Notes: generated by a model not told the origin, from the letters alone. Positions 49,734-59,940 are shown, counted from the first letter of the stretch. The stretch is 64,000 nt of DNA from Limiplasma sp958448555 (GCA_958448555.1 CAUDEL010000010.1:4012-68011), one strand, 5' to 3'. Numbers and translations are program-made.

Positions 49734-51062
49734 TTAGGAAAGGCTTTCCTGCTCCATTCGTCCCAAAATCAGGTCCAATTCCAGCAAAGCGCGTTCGGAA
49801 ATCTTCTCATAGCGCTGTTGCTTGTTGCGGATGCGCTTTTCGCCGGGGCGCATCTCCAGCGGGTCGATCAGCCCGAAGGCGCAGTTCATGGGCTGAAAGC
49901 GCTTATTGGGCGTGGACACATAGCGCGCCATCGCCCCGATGGCGGTACGTCCGCTGAAGTGCGGCGGCGTGAGCCCCCGCTCGCGAAAGGCGGCGCTCAG
50001 GCCGCACATAAGGCCGCTGGCGGCGCTTTCCACATATCCCTCCACGCCGGTGATCTGCCCGGCAAAGGCCAGGCGCGGCTGGCTGATAACCCGATAGGTA
50101 TCGTCCAGAAAGCCCGGGCTGTTGAGAAAGGTATTGCGGTGCATCACGCCCAGGCGGGCAAACTCCGCGTTCTCCAGCCCCGGGATCATGCGAAAGACGC
50201 GGCGCTGCTCAGGATAGGTCAGCCGTGTCTGAAAACCCACAAGGTTGTAGAGGGACGCCGAGAAGTTGTCCCGCCTGAGCTGAACGACGGCGAACGGCTC
50301 CCGCCCCGTGCGGGGGTCGCGGAGTCCTACGGGCTTGAGGGGGCCGAAGGCCACGGCCATATCGCCGCGCTTGGCCATGCTCTCGATGGGCATGCAGCCC
50401 TCAAAGACCGCGCTTTCCTCAAAGCCGCGCACCGGCACGGTTTCCGCGGTCTGGAGCGCATGGACAAAGGCCATGTACTCCTCCCGGTTCATGGGGCAGT
50501 TGAGATAGTCGGCGCCGCGGTCGTAGCGCGACATGCAATAGACCTTGTCCATGTCCAGGCTGTCGGCGGTCACGATGGGCGCCGCGGCATCGTAAAAATG
50601 CAGCGTGCTCAGCCCTTCCATCCGTCTGATCGCCTCGGACAACGCGTCGCTGGTCAGCGGACCGGTGGCGATGATGACCGTCCCCGTCTCCGGGATCTCG
50701 CGCACCTCCTCGTGGTGCACGTTGATGCGCGGATGCTCTGAAATCGCGCGGTCCACCGCTTCCGAAAAGCCGATGCGATCCACCGCAAGCGCCCCGCCCG
50801 CAGGCACGGCGTTTGCGTCCGCCGCGCGCATGATGAGGGAATCAAGCATGCGCATCTCCGCCTTGAGCAGCCCGACCGCGTTTGAGAGCCGGTCGCTTCG
50901 CAGGCTGTTGCTGCAAACCAGCTCGGCCATGGTGTCCAGCGACTGGGCGGGCGTCCTTTTCCCCGGCTTCATCTCGTAGAGATCCACCTCAACGCCTCGC
51001 CGTGCAATCTGCCAGGCGGCCTCGCACCCCGCCAGGCCCCCTCCGATGACCGAAATGCTCAT
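49734..51062 (-). CDS. trmFO: Methylenetetrahydrofolate--tRNA (uracil-5-)-methyltransferase TrmFO
   Basis: Makes m5U54 in tRNA using methylene-THF and FAD, 442 residues. The FAD loop VIGGGLAGCEAAWQIARRG is at the N-terminus, MAELVCSNSLRSD (about 45-57), YDAAAPIVTADSLD and FAGQITGVEGYVESAASGL (about 340-358) are TrmFO/Gid marks. Start overlaps the topA stop (ATGA). The topA-trmFO pairing is standard in Firmicutes. Confidence 0.96.
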   Translation of the reverse strand: MSISVIGGGLAGCEAAWQIARRGVEVDLYEMKPGKRTPAQSLDTMAELVCSNSLRSDRLSNAVGLLKAEMRMLDSLIMRAADANAVPAGGALAVDRIGFSEAVDRAISEHPRINVHHEEVREIPETGTVIIATGPLTSDALSEAIRRMEGLSTLHFYDAAAPIVTADSLDMDKVYCMSRYDRGADYLNCPMNREEYMAFVHALQTAETVPVRGFEESAVFEGCMPIESMAKRGDMAVAFGPLKPVGLRDPRTGREPFAVVQLRRDNFSASLYNLVGFQTRLTYPEQRRVFRMIPGLENAEFARLGVMHRNTFLNSPGFLDDTYRVISQPRLAFAGQITGVEGYVESAASGLMCGLSAAFRERGLTPPHFSGRTAIGAMARYVSTPNKRFQPMNCAFGLIDPLEMRPGEKRIRNKQQRYEKISERALLELDLILGRMEQESLS

Positions 51063-53185
51063 TGGTCCTCATCCTCCTGGGGACGAGGGACGGAGATCTT
51101 GTAGCGGCAAGTTTCGTTGGCGCACAGATGGACGACCTCGCCGCGCTTTCCGGGCTTTTCCACCATGTAGCTCCCGCATTTGGGGCACTTGTCCACGATG
51201 GGCTTTTCCCAGCTCACAAAATCGCAGTCAGGGTATTTCTCGCAGCCGTAGAACTTGCGGTTTTTCTTGCTCGTCTTCTCCATCAGGCGCGCGCCGCACT
51301 TGGGACAGGGCGCGTCGATGTAATGAACAATCGGCTTTGCGTTGCGGCAGGCCGGAAAGTTGGGACAGGCCAGGAACTTTCCGAAGCGTCCCATCTTGTA
51401 AACCATCATGGCGCCGCACTTTTCGCAGGGCACGTTGCTGACCTCGTCCTTGACCTCCACCTTTTCGATCTGCTCCTCAGCGACGCTGAGCATCTTTTCA
51501 AAAGGCGGATAGAAATCGCGCAGGATCTGCCGCCATTCGGTGGTGCCCTCCTCGACCGTGTCCAGCTTATCCTCCAGCGAGGCGGTAAATTTGGTATCGA
51601 CCACGGGGCCGAAATACTCCGTCATCATGCTGGTGACCATCCGGCCGAGCTCCGTGGGATAGAGGCGCTTTTTCTCGCGGGACACATAACCGCGCGAGAT
51701 GATGGTGGTGATGGTGGGCGCATAGGTGCTGGGCCGTCCGATCCCCTTTTCCTCCAGGGTCTTGACGAGGCTCGCTTCGGTGTAGCGCGCGGGCGGCTGG
51801 GTAAAATGCTGCACGGCGTTTACCTCGCCAAAAGTCGTCATGCTCCCTTCCTCAAGCACGGGCAGGATGCTTTCCGGGGTCTCCTGCTCGTCATCCGTGC
51901 CTTCCACATAGACGGCGCGGCAGCCGTTAAAGAGCATGTGCTCACCATAATAGCGCATCTCGACCCCATCGCCGGCAATATCGGCCGTCAAAGTCTGAAA
52001 GACCGCCGGCTTCATCTGGCTGGCCAAAAAGCGCGTGTAGATGAGGCGATACAGGCTGTGCTGCTCGCGGCTCAAAAAAGGCTTGACGCTTTCGGGCGTA
52101 TGCTCGATATAGGTCGGACGGATGGCCTCGTGCGCATCCTGCGCGTTTTTGCGCCCCTTGTACTGGTTTGGCGTTTCGGGACAGTATTCCTCGCCGTACT
52201 GCGAGCGGATGAAGCCGCGAGCCGCCTCCACGGCCTCTGCCGCCACGCGCACGCTGTCCGTGCGGATATAGGTCACCAGGCCGACGGTGCCGGCCTTCCC
52301 GAGATCAATCCCCTCATAGAGCTGCTGGACGACCTGCATGGTCTTGGCGGTGGAAAAATTGAGCTTGCGGCTGGCCTCCTGCTGGAGACTCGAGGTGGTA
52401 AAAGGCGGCTGCGGCCTTCTGAGCTTCTCGCCCGCCTTGGCGGAGCGGACCGAAAAGGAGGTTCTGAGGATCCGCTCCTTGGCGGCCAGCGCATCCTGCT
52501 CGTTGCCGATCTGCGCCTTCCGACCGTCCAGGCTGACCAGCTTTGCCTCGCAGGTCATCTTGCGGCCCTTGGAATTTTGCGCCTCAAAGGTCGCGGTCAC
52601 GTCCCAGAACTCCTCGGGAAGAAACGCCTCGATCTCCTGCTCTCGCTCCACCACCAGACGGGTGGCCACGCTTTGCACCCGGCCCGCGGAGAGGCCCTTT
52701 TTGACCTTTGCCCACAGCAGCGGACTGATTTTGTACCCGACCAGACGATCCAGCGCGCGCCGCGCCTGCTGGGCGTCCACGCGGTCCATGTCGATGGGGC
52801 GGGGATGCTCCAGGGCTTCCTTGACCGCCTTTTTGGTGATTTCGTGGAATTCGATGCGGCACGGCTTGGCGGGATCGATGTTGAGCGTGTGCGCCAGATG
52901 CCAGGAAATCGCTTCGCCCTCGCGGTCAGGGTCAGTGGCCAGGTAAATACGGGAGGCGTTTTTGGCCTCCTTTTTGATCCGGGCCAAAATGTTGCCCCTG
53001 CCGCGGATGGTGATGTATTTCATCTCAAAATCGTGGTCCGCATCCACGCCGAGCTGGGACTTGGGCAGGTCGCGCACATGCCCCTGCGAGGCCTCCACGC
53101 GATAGCCCTTTCCCAGAAATTTCTCAATCGTCTTGGCCTTCGCGGGCGATTCCACGATAACCAGTTTCTGTGCAGTCGTCGCCAT
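51059..53185 (-). CDS. topA: DNA topoisomerase I
   Basis: Type IA topoisomerase relaxing negative supercoils. ATG 53185 shares one base with the dprA stop (TGATG) and follows AGAGGAGGAG; the product has 708 residues. The Toprim domain begins VIVESPAKAKTIEKFLGKG and has the DPDREGEAISWH acidic site (about 100). The catalytic Tyr is in VTYIRTDSVRV (about 304). Three C-terminal four-Cys zinc ribbons follow, beginning CEKCGAMMV, CPKCGARLM and CPKCGSYMV. Confidence 0.96.
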   Translation of the reverse strand: MATTAQKLVIVESPAKAKTIEKFLGKGYRVEASQGHVRDLPKSQLGVDADHDFEMKYITIRGRGNILARIKKEAKNASRIYLATDPDREGEAISWHLAHTLNIDPAKPCRIEFHEITKKAVKEALEHPRPIDMDRVDAQQARRALDRLVGYKISPLLWAKVKKGLSAGRVQSVATRLVVEREQEIEAFLPEEFWDVTATFEAQNSKGRKMTCEAKLVSLDGRKAQIGNEQDALAAKERILRTSFSVRSAKAGEKLRRPQPPFTTSSLQQEASRKLNFSTAKTMQVVQQLYEGIDLGKAGTVGLVTYIRTDSVRVAAEAVEAARGFIRSQYGEEYCPETPNQYKGRKNAQDAHEAIRPTYIEHTPESVKPFLSREQHSLYRLIYTRFLASQMKPAVFQTLTADIAGDGVEMRYYGEHMLFNGCRAVYVEGTDDEQETPESILPVLEEGSMTTFGEVNAVQHFTQPPARYTEASLVKTLEEKGIGRPSTYAPTITTIISRGYVSREKKRLYPTELGRMVTSMMTEYFGPVVDTKFTASLEDKLDTVEEGTTEWRQILRDFYPPFEKMLSVAEEQIEKVEVKDEVSNVPCEKCGAMMVYKMGRFGKFLACPNFPACRNAKPIVHYIDAPCPKCGARLMEKTSKKNRKFYGCEKYPDCDFVSWEKPIVDKCPKCGSYMVEKPGKRGEVVHLCANETCRYKISVPRPQEDEDQ

Positions 53186-54297
53186 CAAACTCCTCCTCTG
53201 TTGCCCGTCTGCAGCGACAGGCAAAAACGGTTGCCGGCTTCCCGGCGGATCAGACCCAGGATCTCCAGCGTTCCCAGCTCGCCCAGCAGCTCGGAGCCGT
53301 CGCGGTCCAGACGGCAGGAAAGCTCTTGAACGTCCAGCGCCTCCACGCTGAGCTGCCGGAGGATCTCCCGCTGAATGTCCGTGAGGGAGACCGTCTCGTC
53401 CTCCCCGGTTTTGCAGGGCTGCGTTTCCAGCCCAAGGTCCTCCAGGATATCCGCGGCGCTCGTTACCAGTCGCGCGCCCTCCCGAATGACGGTGTGCGGG
53501 CCCTGCGCAACCTCCGTGCCCACGCGGCCGGGCACGGCGAAGACCTCACGGCCCTGGGCAAGCGCGGCGCTGACGGTATGCATGCTGCCGCTTCGGACCT
53601 GACCCTCGACAAACACCACGCCCAGGCTCAGGCCGGACATGATGCGGTTGCGGAACGGAAAGTGAAAGCCCTTCGGTTCCGCGTCCAACGGATATTCGCT
53701 AAGGATGAGCCCGATTCCTCCCGCGATTTGCCTGAACATCGGCGCATGCTCGGGAGGATAGGGGACGTTGATCCCGCTTCCGAGGATACCCACGGTCCGT
53801 CCGCCGGCCTCCAGAGCGCCCAGGTGGGCGGCACAGTCAATGCCGCGCGCCAGGCCGCTGACCACGCACATGCCAGCCTTGCACAGATCGCGCGCCATGG
53901 TAAAGGCGACCTCCCGCCCATAGGAGCTGCACCGCCGCGCGCCGATGATGGTGAGCATGGGCATCTTAAGACATTCGAGATCGCCGGCATAGTACAGCAG
54001 GTACGGCGGATTGTCAATGGCGCGCAGTTGCTCAGGATAGTAAGGGTCCTGCGGGAAAAGCAGCCGCACGTTTATCCTCTCAAGCCGTTCCAGCAACCCA
54101 TCGATCGCCGCGTCCGAATGAAGGCTTTTGAGCACCTTGTGTTCGGATGGCGGAAACTCCGGACCTCCGCGCTTTCCGAACGCTTCCCAGACTCCCTCCA
54201 GCCCCTGATGGCGGCTGGCGAGCCGCTCCACGACAGAGGGCTGGATCTCGGCCGAGGAGAGCCACAAAAGGCATCTTTGCTCCATGGATATCTGCAT
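53185..54297 (-). CDS. dprA: DNA processing protein DprA (Smf)
   Basis: Loads RecA on incoming single-stranded DNA during transformation; 370 residues. The Rossmann-like core shows IIGARRCSSYGREVAF (about 110-125), VSGLARGIDCAAHLGAL, GSGINVPYPPEHAPM and LILSEYPLD-type segments, plus a C-terminal winged-helix (about 300-370). An N-terminal SAM-like region precedes it. It is in the usual place before topA. With comM next to it, the pair hints at retained competence functions; no comEA/comEC is in the window. Confidence 0.95.
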   Translation of the reverse strand: MQISMEQRCLLWLSSAEIQPSVVERLASRHQGLEGVWEAFGKRGGPEFPPSEHKVLKSLHSDAAIDGLLERLERINVRLLFPQDPYYPEQLRAIDNPPYLLYYAGDLECLKMPMLTIIGARRCSSYGREVAFTMARDLCKAGMCVVSGLARGIDCAAHLGALEAGGRTVGILGSGINVPYPPEHAPMFRQIAGGIGLILSEYPLDAEPKGFHFPFRNRIMSGLSLGVVFVEGQVRSGSMHTVSAALAQGREVFAVPGRVGTEVAQGPHTVIREGARLVTSAADILEDLGLETQPCKTGEDETVSLTDIQREILRQLSVEALDVQELSCRLDRDGSELLGELGTLEILGLIRREAGNRFCLSLQTGNRGGV

Positions 54298-54300
54298 GTG

Positions 54301-55833
54301 CTACCTCCAGTATCTTCCGTCCACGTTTCGGAACTGTATGGCCAGGATCACATCCTGCGCCTCGATCCCGTCATGGTCTGCAAGATCCGCGACGGTGCGG
54401 GCGACTTTTCGGATTCTTCCATAGGTGCGCATGGTGATGTGAAAACGCTCCACCGCCTGCCGCAGAATCATCGTCGCCATGGCATCCAGGCCGCAGTAGC
54501 GCTCGATTCCCTGCTGGTCGAGCTGCGCGTTGCAGTGAAACGGCAACCCCTCATAGCGCTTTTCCTGCCGCTTCCGGGCCCTCAGGACCCGCCCGCGGAC
54601 GGATGCGCTGTCCTCCTCCTCGCGCGCGCTTTCGATCTCCTCGATGGAGACGGCGTCCATCTCCACCTGCAAATCAATGCGGTCCAGCAGCGGCCCGCTG
54701 ATACGGTTGAGATACCGCCGGATCTCGCCCGGCGAGCAGCGGCACTCCCGCGTCCTGCTTCCAAGATTCCCGCAGGGGCAGGGATTCATGCCCGCCACCA
54801 GCATGCAGTGGCTCTGATAGCGGTTCTGTCCGCTCACGCGCGTCACGTTCACAAAGCCGTCCTCCAACGGCTGTCGAAGCGCCTCCAGCGTCTCCCTGCG
54901 GAATTCCGGCAGCTCGTCCAAAAACAGGACGCCGTTGTGCGCAAGCGACACCTCGCCCGGCCTTGCCCTCAATCCGCCGCCGACCATGGCGGGCATGGAG
55001 ACGGTATGATGCGGCGCGCGGAACGGACGCTGCGTAAGGAGCCCTTCGTCCTCCCCCATCTCACCCGCAGCGGAATGGATCAGCGTTGTTTCCAGCGCTT
55101 CCTCATACGTCATCGGCGGCAGGATGCCCGGCAGGCACCGCGCCAGCATCGTTTTTCCGCTTCCGGGGATTCCCACCATCAGCAGGTTATGTCCCCCGGC
55201 CGCCGCGATTTCCAGCGCCTTTCGGGCGGCGGACTGCCCTTTGACATATTTCATGTCGTTTGCCGCGCCAAAGCGGGTGGGCTTCGCCTCGTAGGTCGCC
55301 GTAGGGTGCGGGGTGAGCGGGGCGCGACCCGTCAGATGCCCGTAGACCTGTAAAAGCGTCTCGGCGGGATAGAGGGTCACGCCCTCAATACATTCGCACT
55401 CCCGTACGCTCTGCCTGGGCAAAATCACGTGGCGCACGCCATGCTCAGCGGCGGTAATCACCATGGCAAGCGCACCCCGGAGAGGCATCAAACGCCCTTC
55501 CAGCGATAATTCCCCCAGCAGCATCGTCGAATTCAGCTCGCGGAACATCTCCGGCGACGGCGCGGCCAGCAACGCCACCGCGATCGCCAGCTCAAAGGCG
55601 GTTCCCTCCTTTTTCACATCCGCGGGCGAGAGGTTGACCGTCACCTTTCCAAAGGGAAAGCTCAGTCCGCTGGTGGCAATGGCGGCCCTTACTCGGTCAC
55701 GGCTTTCCTTGACGGCGGCGCTTGGAAGGCCGACGATCTCAAAGCCGATCATGCCGTTTGAGATGAAGGCCTCCACCACCACCGGGTAGCCCTTGACCCC
55801 GCTGAGGCCGCAGGACAGCGTTTTGGCGAGCAT
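54301..55833 (-). CDS. comM: YifB/ComM-family Mg-chelatase-like AAA+ protein
   Basis: AAA+ helicase-like protein, 510 residues; the proteobacterial homologue ComM promotes branch migration in transformation. An N-terminal Lon-protease-like domain (about 1-170; FEIVGLPSAAVKESRDRVRAA) precedes Walker A GIPGSGKTMLARCLPGILPP (about 220) and Walker B VLFLDELPEFRRE, then a short four-Cys zinc motif (NPCPCGNLGSRTRECRCS) and the C-terminal lid. It starts 27 bases after the giant glycosyltransferase gene and ends three bases before dprA. Confidence 0.93.
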   Translation of the reverse strand: MLAKTLSCGLSGVKGYPVVVEAFISNGMIGFEIVGLPSAAVKESRDRVRAAIATSGLSFPFGKVTVNLSPADVKKEGTAFELAIAVALLAAPSPEMFRELNSTMLLGELSLEGRLMPLRGALAMVITAAEHGVRHVILPRQSVRECECIEGVTLYPAETLLQVYGHLTGRAPLTPHPTATYEAKPTRFGAANDMKYVKGQSAARKALEIAAAGGHNLLMVGIPGSGKTMLARCLPGILPPMTYEEALETTLIHSAAGEMGEDEGLLTQRPFRAPHHTVSMPAMVGGGLRARPGEVSLAHNGVLFLDELPEFRRETLEALRQPLEDGFVNVTRVSGQNRYQSHCMLVAGMNPCPCGNLGSRTRECRCSPGEIRRYLNRISGPLLDRIDLQVEMDAVSIEEIESAREEEDSASVRGRVLRARKRQEKRYEGLPFHCNAQLDQQGIERYCGLDAMATMILRQAVERFHITMRTYGRIRKVARTVADLADHDGIEAQDVILAIQFRNVDGRYWR

Positions 55834-55860
55834 GGCGGACCACCTCTTTCGCAGCTTGCA

Positions 55861-58800
55861 TCAATAGTAGAGCTTCGAGAACCACTTCATCGCGTCCAGC
55901 CACGACGTGCTGGTGAGCCAGCCCGACGCATAGGGGAAGAACAGGACAAAGAACACCAGCGCACCGGTCAGATAGAACGCCATGGCAACGCGGCGGGAGC
56001 GTGCGGGCAAACGGTCGAGCCACCAGGCTGTGGCCATGATGATAAAGGGCACACTGGCAAAGTAATGGTAGATGTACATGCTCCTGGGCACCAGCACCCA
56101 CGGCAGGTACTGGGCCAGAAAGCCGACCACCAGCACCGCAAGCGTAAGGTCGCCGTCGCCCTGGCGAAGCGACACGCTGTCACGCAGGCGCACATACTTG
56201 ACGACAAAGGCAACCAGAACCCCGGCCATCGCCACGGCGCCGAGATAGAAGACCCATGGGTTGCCCAGGCACATGATGGTGCTTTCATAACCGGCGGGCT
56301 CGTATTTGTCCTGCGCAAACCACATGGGCTTGAGGATAAACGGCCATTGCCACCAGGGCGACTGGAAGGGATGGTCCATCCCCAGGCCGGGCGTGCTGTG
56401 ATAGTTGAGCATGCCGATCTGTGCGTCGATGATGCGCTTGAAAGAGACGGCCCCCGTAGGAGAGAGATACGGAATGTAGCACAGGTAATAGATCGCGCAG
56501 GGAACCAGGATGAAAAACACGACGCAGAACCCGCAGGTGATGAGGATGCGCTTGAGCGTAAAGTCCTGCGCGGTTTGAATCCTCGTCCTGTCCGCATCAT
56601 CCGGCTTCGCGTGCTCCAAATCCATCGCGCAGGCTACGTTGCTGACCCGGTACTGGCGATAGATGGCGACGAAGAACAGCACGGCCAGCCCCACGGCAGA
56701 ATACAGACCAATCCATTTGCTCGCGATGGCAAGCCCCATGAAAAGGCCGCTCAGGGCCAGCGGAATGAGGCTTCTGCGAAGGTAGCGGTCAAACAGGCGC
56801 GGGCCTTTGGAATCGCAGGCAAAAACGTCGGTTTGCAGGTAACGGACCATGCAAACGTAGCTCAGGAGGATGAAAAACACCGGGAAGGAATCAATGGTAG
56901 CGATGCGCGTCTGGGTATAGTGCATCAGGTCCAGCGAAAACGCCAGCATCGAAACCGTGGCGACGGAGCGCTTGTGCGTGAGCTGGAGCGCCAGGAGATA
57001 CAGCGCCGGCAGCATCAAGACGCCGATGAGCGCCCCAGCAAACCGCCAGCCGAAGGGCGTCATTCCGAAGATGGCGATGCCAACGGCCATCAGAAGCTTC
57101 CCCAGCGGCGGATGCGTGGTTTCATAAGGCGCCTGACCATGCAGGTGCTCGTATGCGGTGCGCACATGATAGATCTCATCGAAATACGTCCCGTTGTACC
57201 AGCCCGGTTCGCCGATGCAGGTATCCTGCTCGTCAATGAGGTTGGAAACGGGTTTTTCCTCGCTCAGCACCTCCGTGCGGGCACCTGTATGGCTGATGAT
57301 GGTCAGCGGCAGGTTTTCGCCGTTTTCGTCCCGCACGACGATTTCCCACAGGTTCAGCCCCGCCTCGCAGGCGTTGAGGCGCAAATAGCGTCCCGTAAAC
57401 CAGACCACGCTCGTGGGCGAATCGCTCAGGTAGGTCACTTCGCCGTTGCTCTGGGTGGACTGGAGCGCATACAGCCAGCGGTAGCACAACCCCTCGCGCA
57501 TCCTGCAGGGGATCTCGGCCGACCAGGTTTCGCCGTCGTCGCTGGTCGAGACGGAAAAGTCATTATAGCTCACACCCGCATAGTACAGGAGGCTGAAACG
57601 GGTGCTCTCGCCGAGGTCAAATACGATCTGCTCGTCAGGCGAGGTGGATACCCAGCCAGTCTGCGGAGCCACGGTGCTGCCCAGGTTCGTAAACGCCAAC
57701 GCGCCATAAACCAGGCAGGTAGCACCCATCACCAGGTAATCCCGCAGCTTGAGATGAAGGCGCGCATCCCTGGGTGCCAGGAGCATCTGCTCATAGCTTG
57801 GCGGGACGGCCTTCTCCGCTTCTTCAATGCGGATCGGGTCGCTTTCCCTCAGTCCCGTCCATGCGAGCCAGAAGGCGTAGCCACACAGGGCGAGGTTGCA
57901 GACGCAAAGGGCGTCATTGAGGACAAGGGTGTCGGAGTTGAGATGCCCCATCTCGGCGCCAAAGAGGATGGCGTTGTCCAAAACGATGGCTGTATTGATG
58001 AATGTCGTGATGGATAGCCCGGTAAACAGCGCCAGCAGCCGCCGGTCGCGCACAAGGACATAGGCGACCAGCAGCAGCGGCAGGGCGGGAAGCAGATAGC
58101 GTTCATGGACCTTAACGCCCAGCATGTAGATACCGATCAGCCCCAGCGCAAGAAAAAACGGCAGATGGCTTGCCCTTCGGTCAAAGGCCATGCAGAGGAT
58201 GACGAACGCATAGACGTAGGACATTACGGCATAGCCATAGACCGCGTAGCTGACGCGGAAGAAGGCAAACCCAAACTGGATGAGCGAAAACAGCAGCGAA
58301 AGCGCACCCAGCGCCGCCCGGCGCGGATCGGACCTGAGGGCCTGCCGGACCTTTCCCAGCAGGCAGACAAGTCCTCCCGCGCAGGCGCACAGCGCCGTCA
58401 CCAGCGGGAGCGCGACGGGCACACGGGCTTGCATGTCCGTCCAGTTCGCCCCGATGAGATAATAGAGGTTGGCGGTATTGAGCGTCGCGTAGGCGTAGGA
58501 GGAAAGCGTTTCTTTATACAGCCCAATCAGCCAGCCCGGCGACTGGTTGAGGGAAAAGGGCACGATGATTGCCGCTGCCGCCAGCACGGCCAGACCGGCC
58601 CCGATTCCAAGCGATCGCCATTGCGCGGCGCGCTGCGGCGGGTCCTGTTTTTTCAGCAGGCACACAAGCAACCACACAGCGCCCACAGGCGCATAAAGCA
58701 GGGCCTGCGGCTTGAGGAGGAGCGAGACGGTAAACAAGGGCAGCGCCGCCCGCCAGTCGCGGCGGATGGCGGACAGGCAGGTGAGGAGCAGAAACAGCGC

Positions 58801-59940
58801 CAATACGCTGTCCGCCTGTCCCCAGGCGGAGCCGTTGACAATCACCGCGGGGCTGAGGACATACAGGCCGCCGACGACCGCCGCCGCCGTATCGCCTATG
58901 CGCTTGCGCGCAAAGGCAAACAAAAGGACCGCGCCAAGCATGTCGCACAGGATGGGAACGCTCTTGACCACCAGCAGCGACGAGCCCCCAAGCGCCCTGA
59001 GCAGCAGCCCGCAGGGCCACAGAAGCAGGATATATCCCGGCGGATAATCGCAGAAGTACCCTTCCTCATAAAAGCCCGCCGGCCCGCGCTCCGCCATGCG
59101 AAGGCTCCAGGCCGTGAAACAGCTGATATCCACCGAATAGCCCGGCACCGCGGCGGCCAGAACGACGCGCAACACCAGCGCCGCCGTCAGCACGGCGCCA
59201 AAGGCCACGGCGGCCCGGCGCCCATCCCTGCGGTCCAGCAACGGGCGCGCCAGCAGATAGATCAGTCCGAAGACAAGGCCCAGGACCACAAACAGCACCG
59301 TGCTCTTTTCCCCGCTCTCCGATACGGCGGCCGTATCGGCCGAGGAGACGTAGCTCTCCGTCTCGTACCAGATGGAGGCGATCACCCCGGCAGGCAGGGC
59401 ATCCACCTTCTCCAGCCGAACGTCGTCAAAATACGCCTTTCCGACGCTCTCGGAGCCATAGCCGCCAACGCGCACGCCGAAGCTCAGCTCATGCTGATTC
59501 TCGCCGGTTTCCCCGTACCATTCCAGGTATCGCCACTGGCCATCCGTATCAAACAGGCAGTTGGAGTAGGAATAGATGTCCTCAATCGCCAGATTGGCGC
59601 CGTTTCCGATGTCCTCCATCTCATCCACCAGCACATAGGCGCTCAGGCGGTACAGGGAGGACGGCTCGACTGAGACGGAACAGACAAAGCGCGCGTCATT
59701 GGCGCTGGCGTTTTCCACCAGCGCGCTGTACTGACCGCTGTGCGCCCGCTCGGAGGTCACGACGATGCGGGAATACCCCTCCTGTGTTCGATAGGCGTTT
59801 GTATACCAATCCACAGGATCTCCCGACTCATCCAGCAGTTCAAAGCCGCCGTTCATCAGCAGGTTGGCCTCCTCGGCGGCGGCCCCCAGGCATATCAGGA
59901 GCGACACCGCCAGGCAAACGACGGCACAGATGCGTTTCAT
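55861..59940 (-). CDS. Giant membrane protein: two GT-C glycosyltransferase modules with lectin-like domains (GT39/PMT C-terminus)
   Basis: A 1359-residue protein. Order: signal peptide (1-22), a beta-sandwich carbohydrate-binding-like domain (about 25-178; LLMNGGFELLDESG), a first GT-C membrane module (about 210-700; DISCFTAWSLRM, FCDYPPGYILLLWP, GSAWGQADSV), a second soluble discoidin-like domain (about 770-920), and a protein-mannosyltransferase-like module (about 925-1359). The last has YFDEIYHVRTAYEHL with the acidic pair, THPPLGKLLMAVGI and SPWWQWPFILKPMW of the PMT C-terminal domain. It should use lipid-linked sugars outside the membrane. Start overlaps the rnhB stop by ATGA. Acceptors unknown. 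Confidence 0.85.
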   Translation of the reverse strand: MKRICAVVCLAVSLLICLGAAAEEANLLMNGGFELLDESGDPVDWYTNAYRTQEGYSRIVVTSERAHSGQYSALVENASANDARFVCSVSVEPSSLYRLSAYVLVDEMEDIGNGANLAIEDIYSYSNCLFDTDGQWRYLEWYGETGENQHELSFGVRVGGYGSESVGKAYFDDVRLEKVDALPAGVIASIWYETESYVSSADTAAVSESGEKSTVLFVVLGLVFGLIYLLARPLLDRRDGRRAAVAFGAVLTAALVLRVVLAAAVPGYSVDISCFTAWSLRMAERGPAGFYEEGYFCDYPPGYILLLWPCGLLLRALGGSSLLVVKSVPILCDMLGAVLLFAFARKRIGDTAAAVVGGLYVLSPAVIVNGSAWGQADSVLALFLLLTCLSAIRRDWRAALPLFTVSLLLKPQALLYAPVGAVWLLVCLLKKQDPPQRAAQWRSLGIGAGLAVLAAAAIIVPFSLNQSPGWLIGLYKETLSSYAYATLNTANLYYLIGANWTDMQARVPVALPLVTALCACAGGLVCLLGKVRQALRSDPRRAALGALSLLFSLIQFGFAFFRVSYAVYGYAVMSYVYAFVILCMAFDRRASHLPFFLALGLIGIYMLGVKVHERYLLPALPLLLVAYVLVRDRRLLALFTGLSITTFINTAIVLDNAILFGAEMGHLNSDTLVLNDALCVCNLALCGYAFWLAWTGLRESDPIRIEEAEKAVPPSYEQMLLAPRDARLHLKLRDYLVMGATCLVYGALAFTNLGSTVAPQTGWVSTSPDEQIVFDLGESTRFSLLYYAGVSYNDFSVSTSDDGETWSAEIPCRMREGLCYRWLYALQSTQSNGEVTYLSDSPTSVVWFTGRYLRLNACEAGLNLWEIVVRDENGENLPLTIISHTGARTEVLSEEKPVSNLIDEQDTCIGEPGWYNGTYFDEIYHVRTAYEHLHGQAPYETTHPPLGKLLMAVGIAIFGMTPFGWRFAGALIGVLMLPALYLLALQLTHKRSVATVSMLAFSLDLMHYTQTRIATIDSFPVFFILLSYVCMVRYLQTDVFACDSKGPRLFDRYLRRSLIPLALSGLFMGLAIASKWIGLYSAVGLAVLFFVAIYRQYRVSNVACAMDLEHAKPDDADRTRIQTAQDFTLKRILITCGFCVVFFILVPCAIYYLCYIPYLSPTGAVSFKRIIDAQIGMLNYHSTPGLGMDHPFQSPWWQWPFILKPMWFAQDKYEPAGYESTIMCLGNPWVFYLGAVAMAGVLVAFVVKYVRLRDSVSLRQGDGDLTLAVLVVGFLAQYLPWVLVPRSMYIYHYFASVPFIIMATAWWLDRLPARSRRVAMAFYLTGALVFFVLFFPYASGWLTSTSWLDAMKWFSKLYY

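Noticed and set aside
51062..53329. Long plus-strand open frame (about 755 codons) opposite topA
   Set aside because: Fully antisense to topA, no ribosome-binding site, no recognisable domain.
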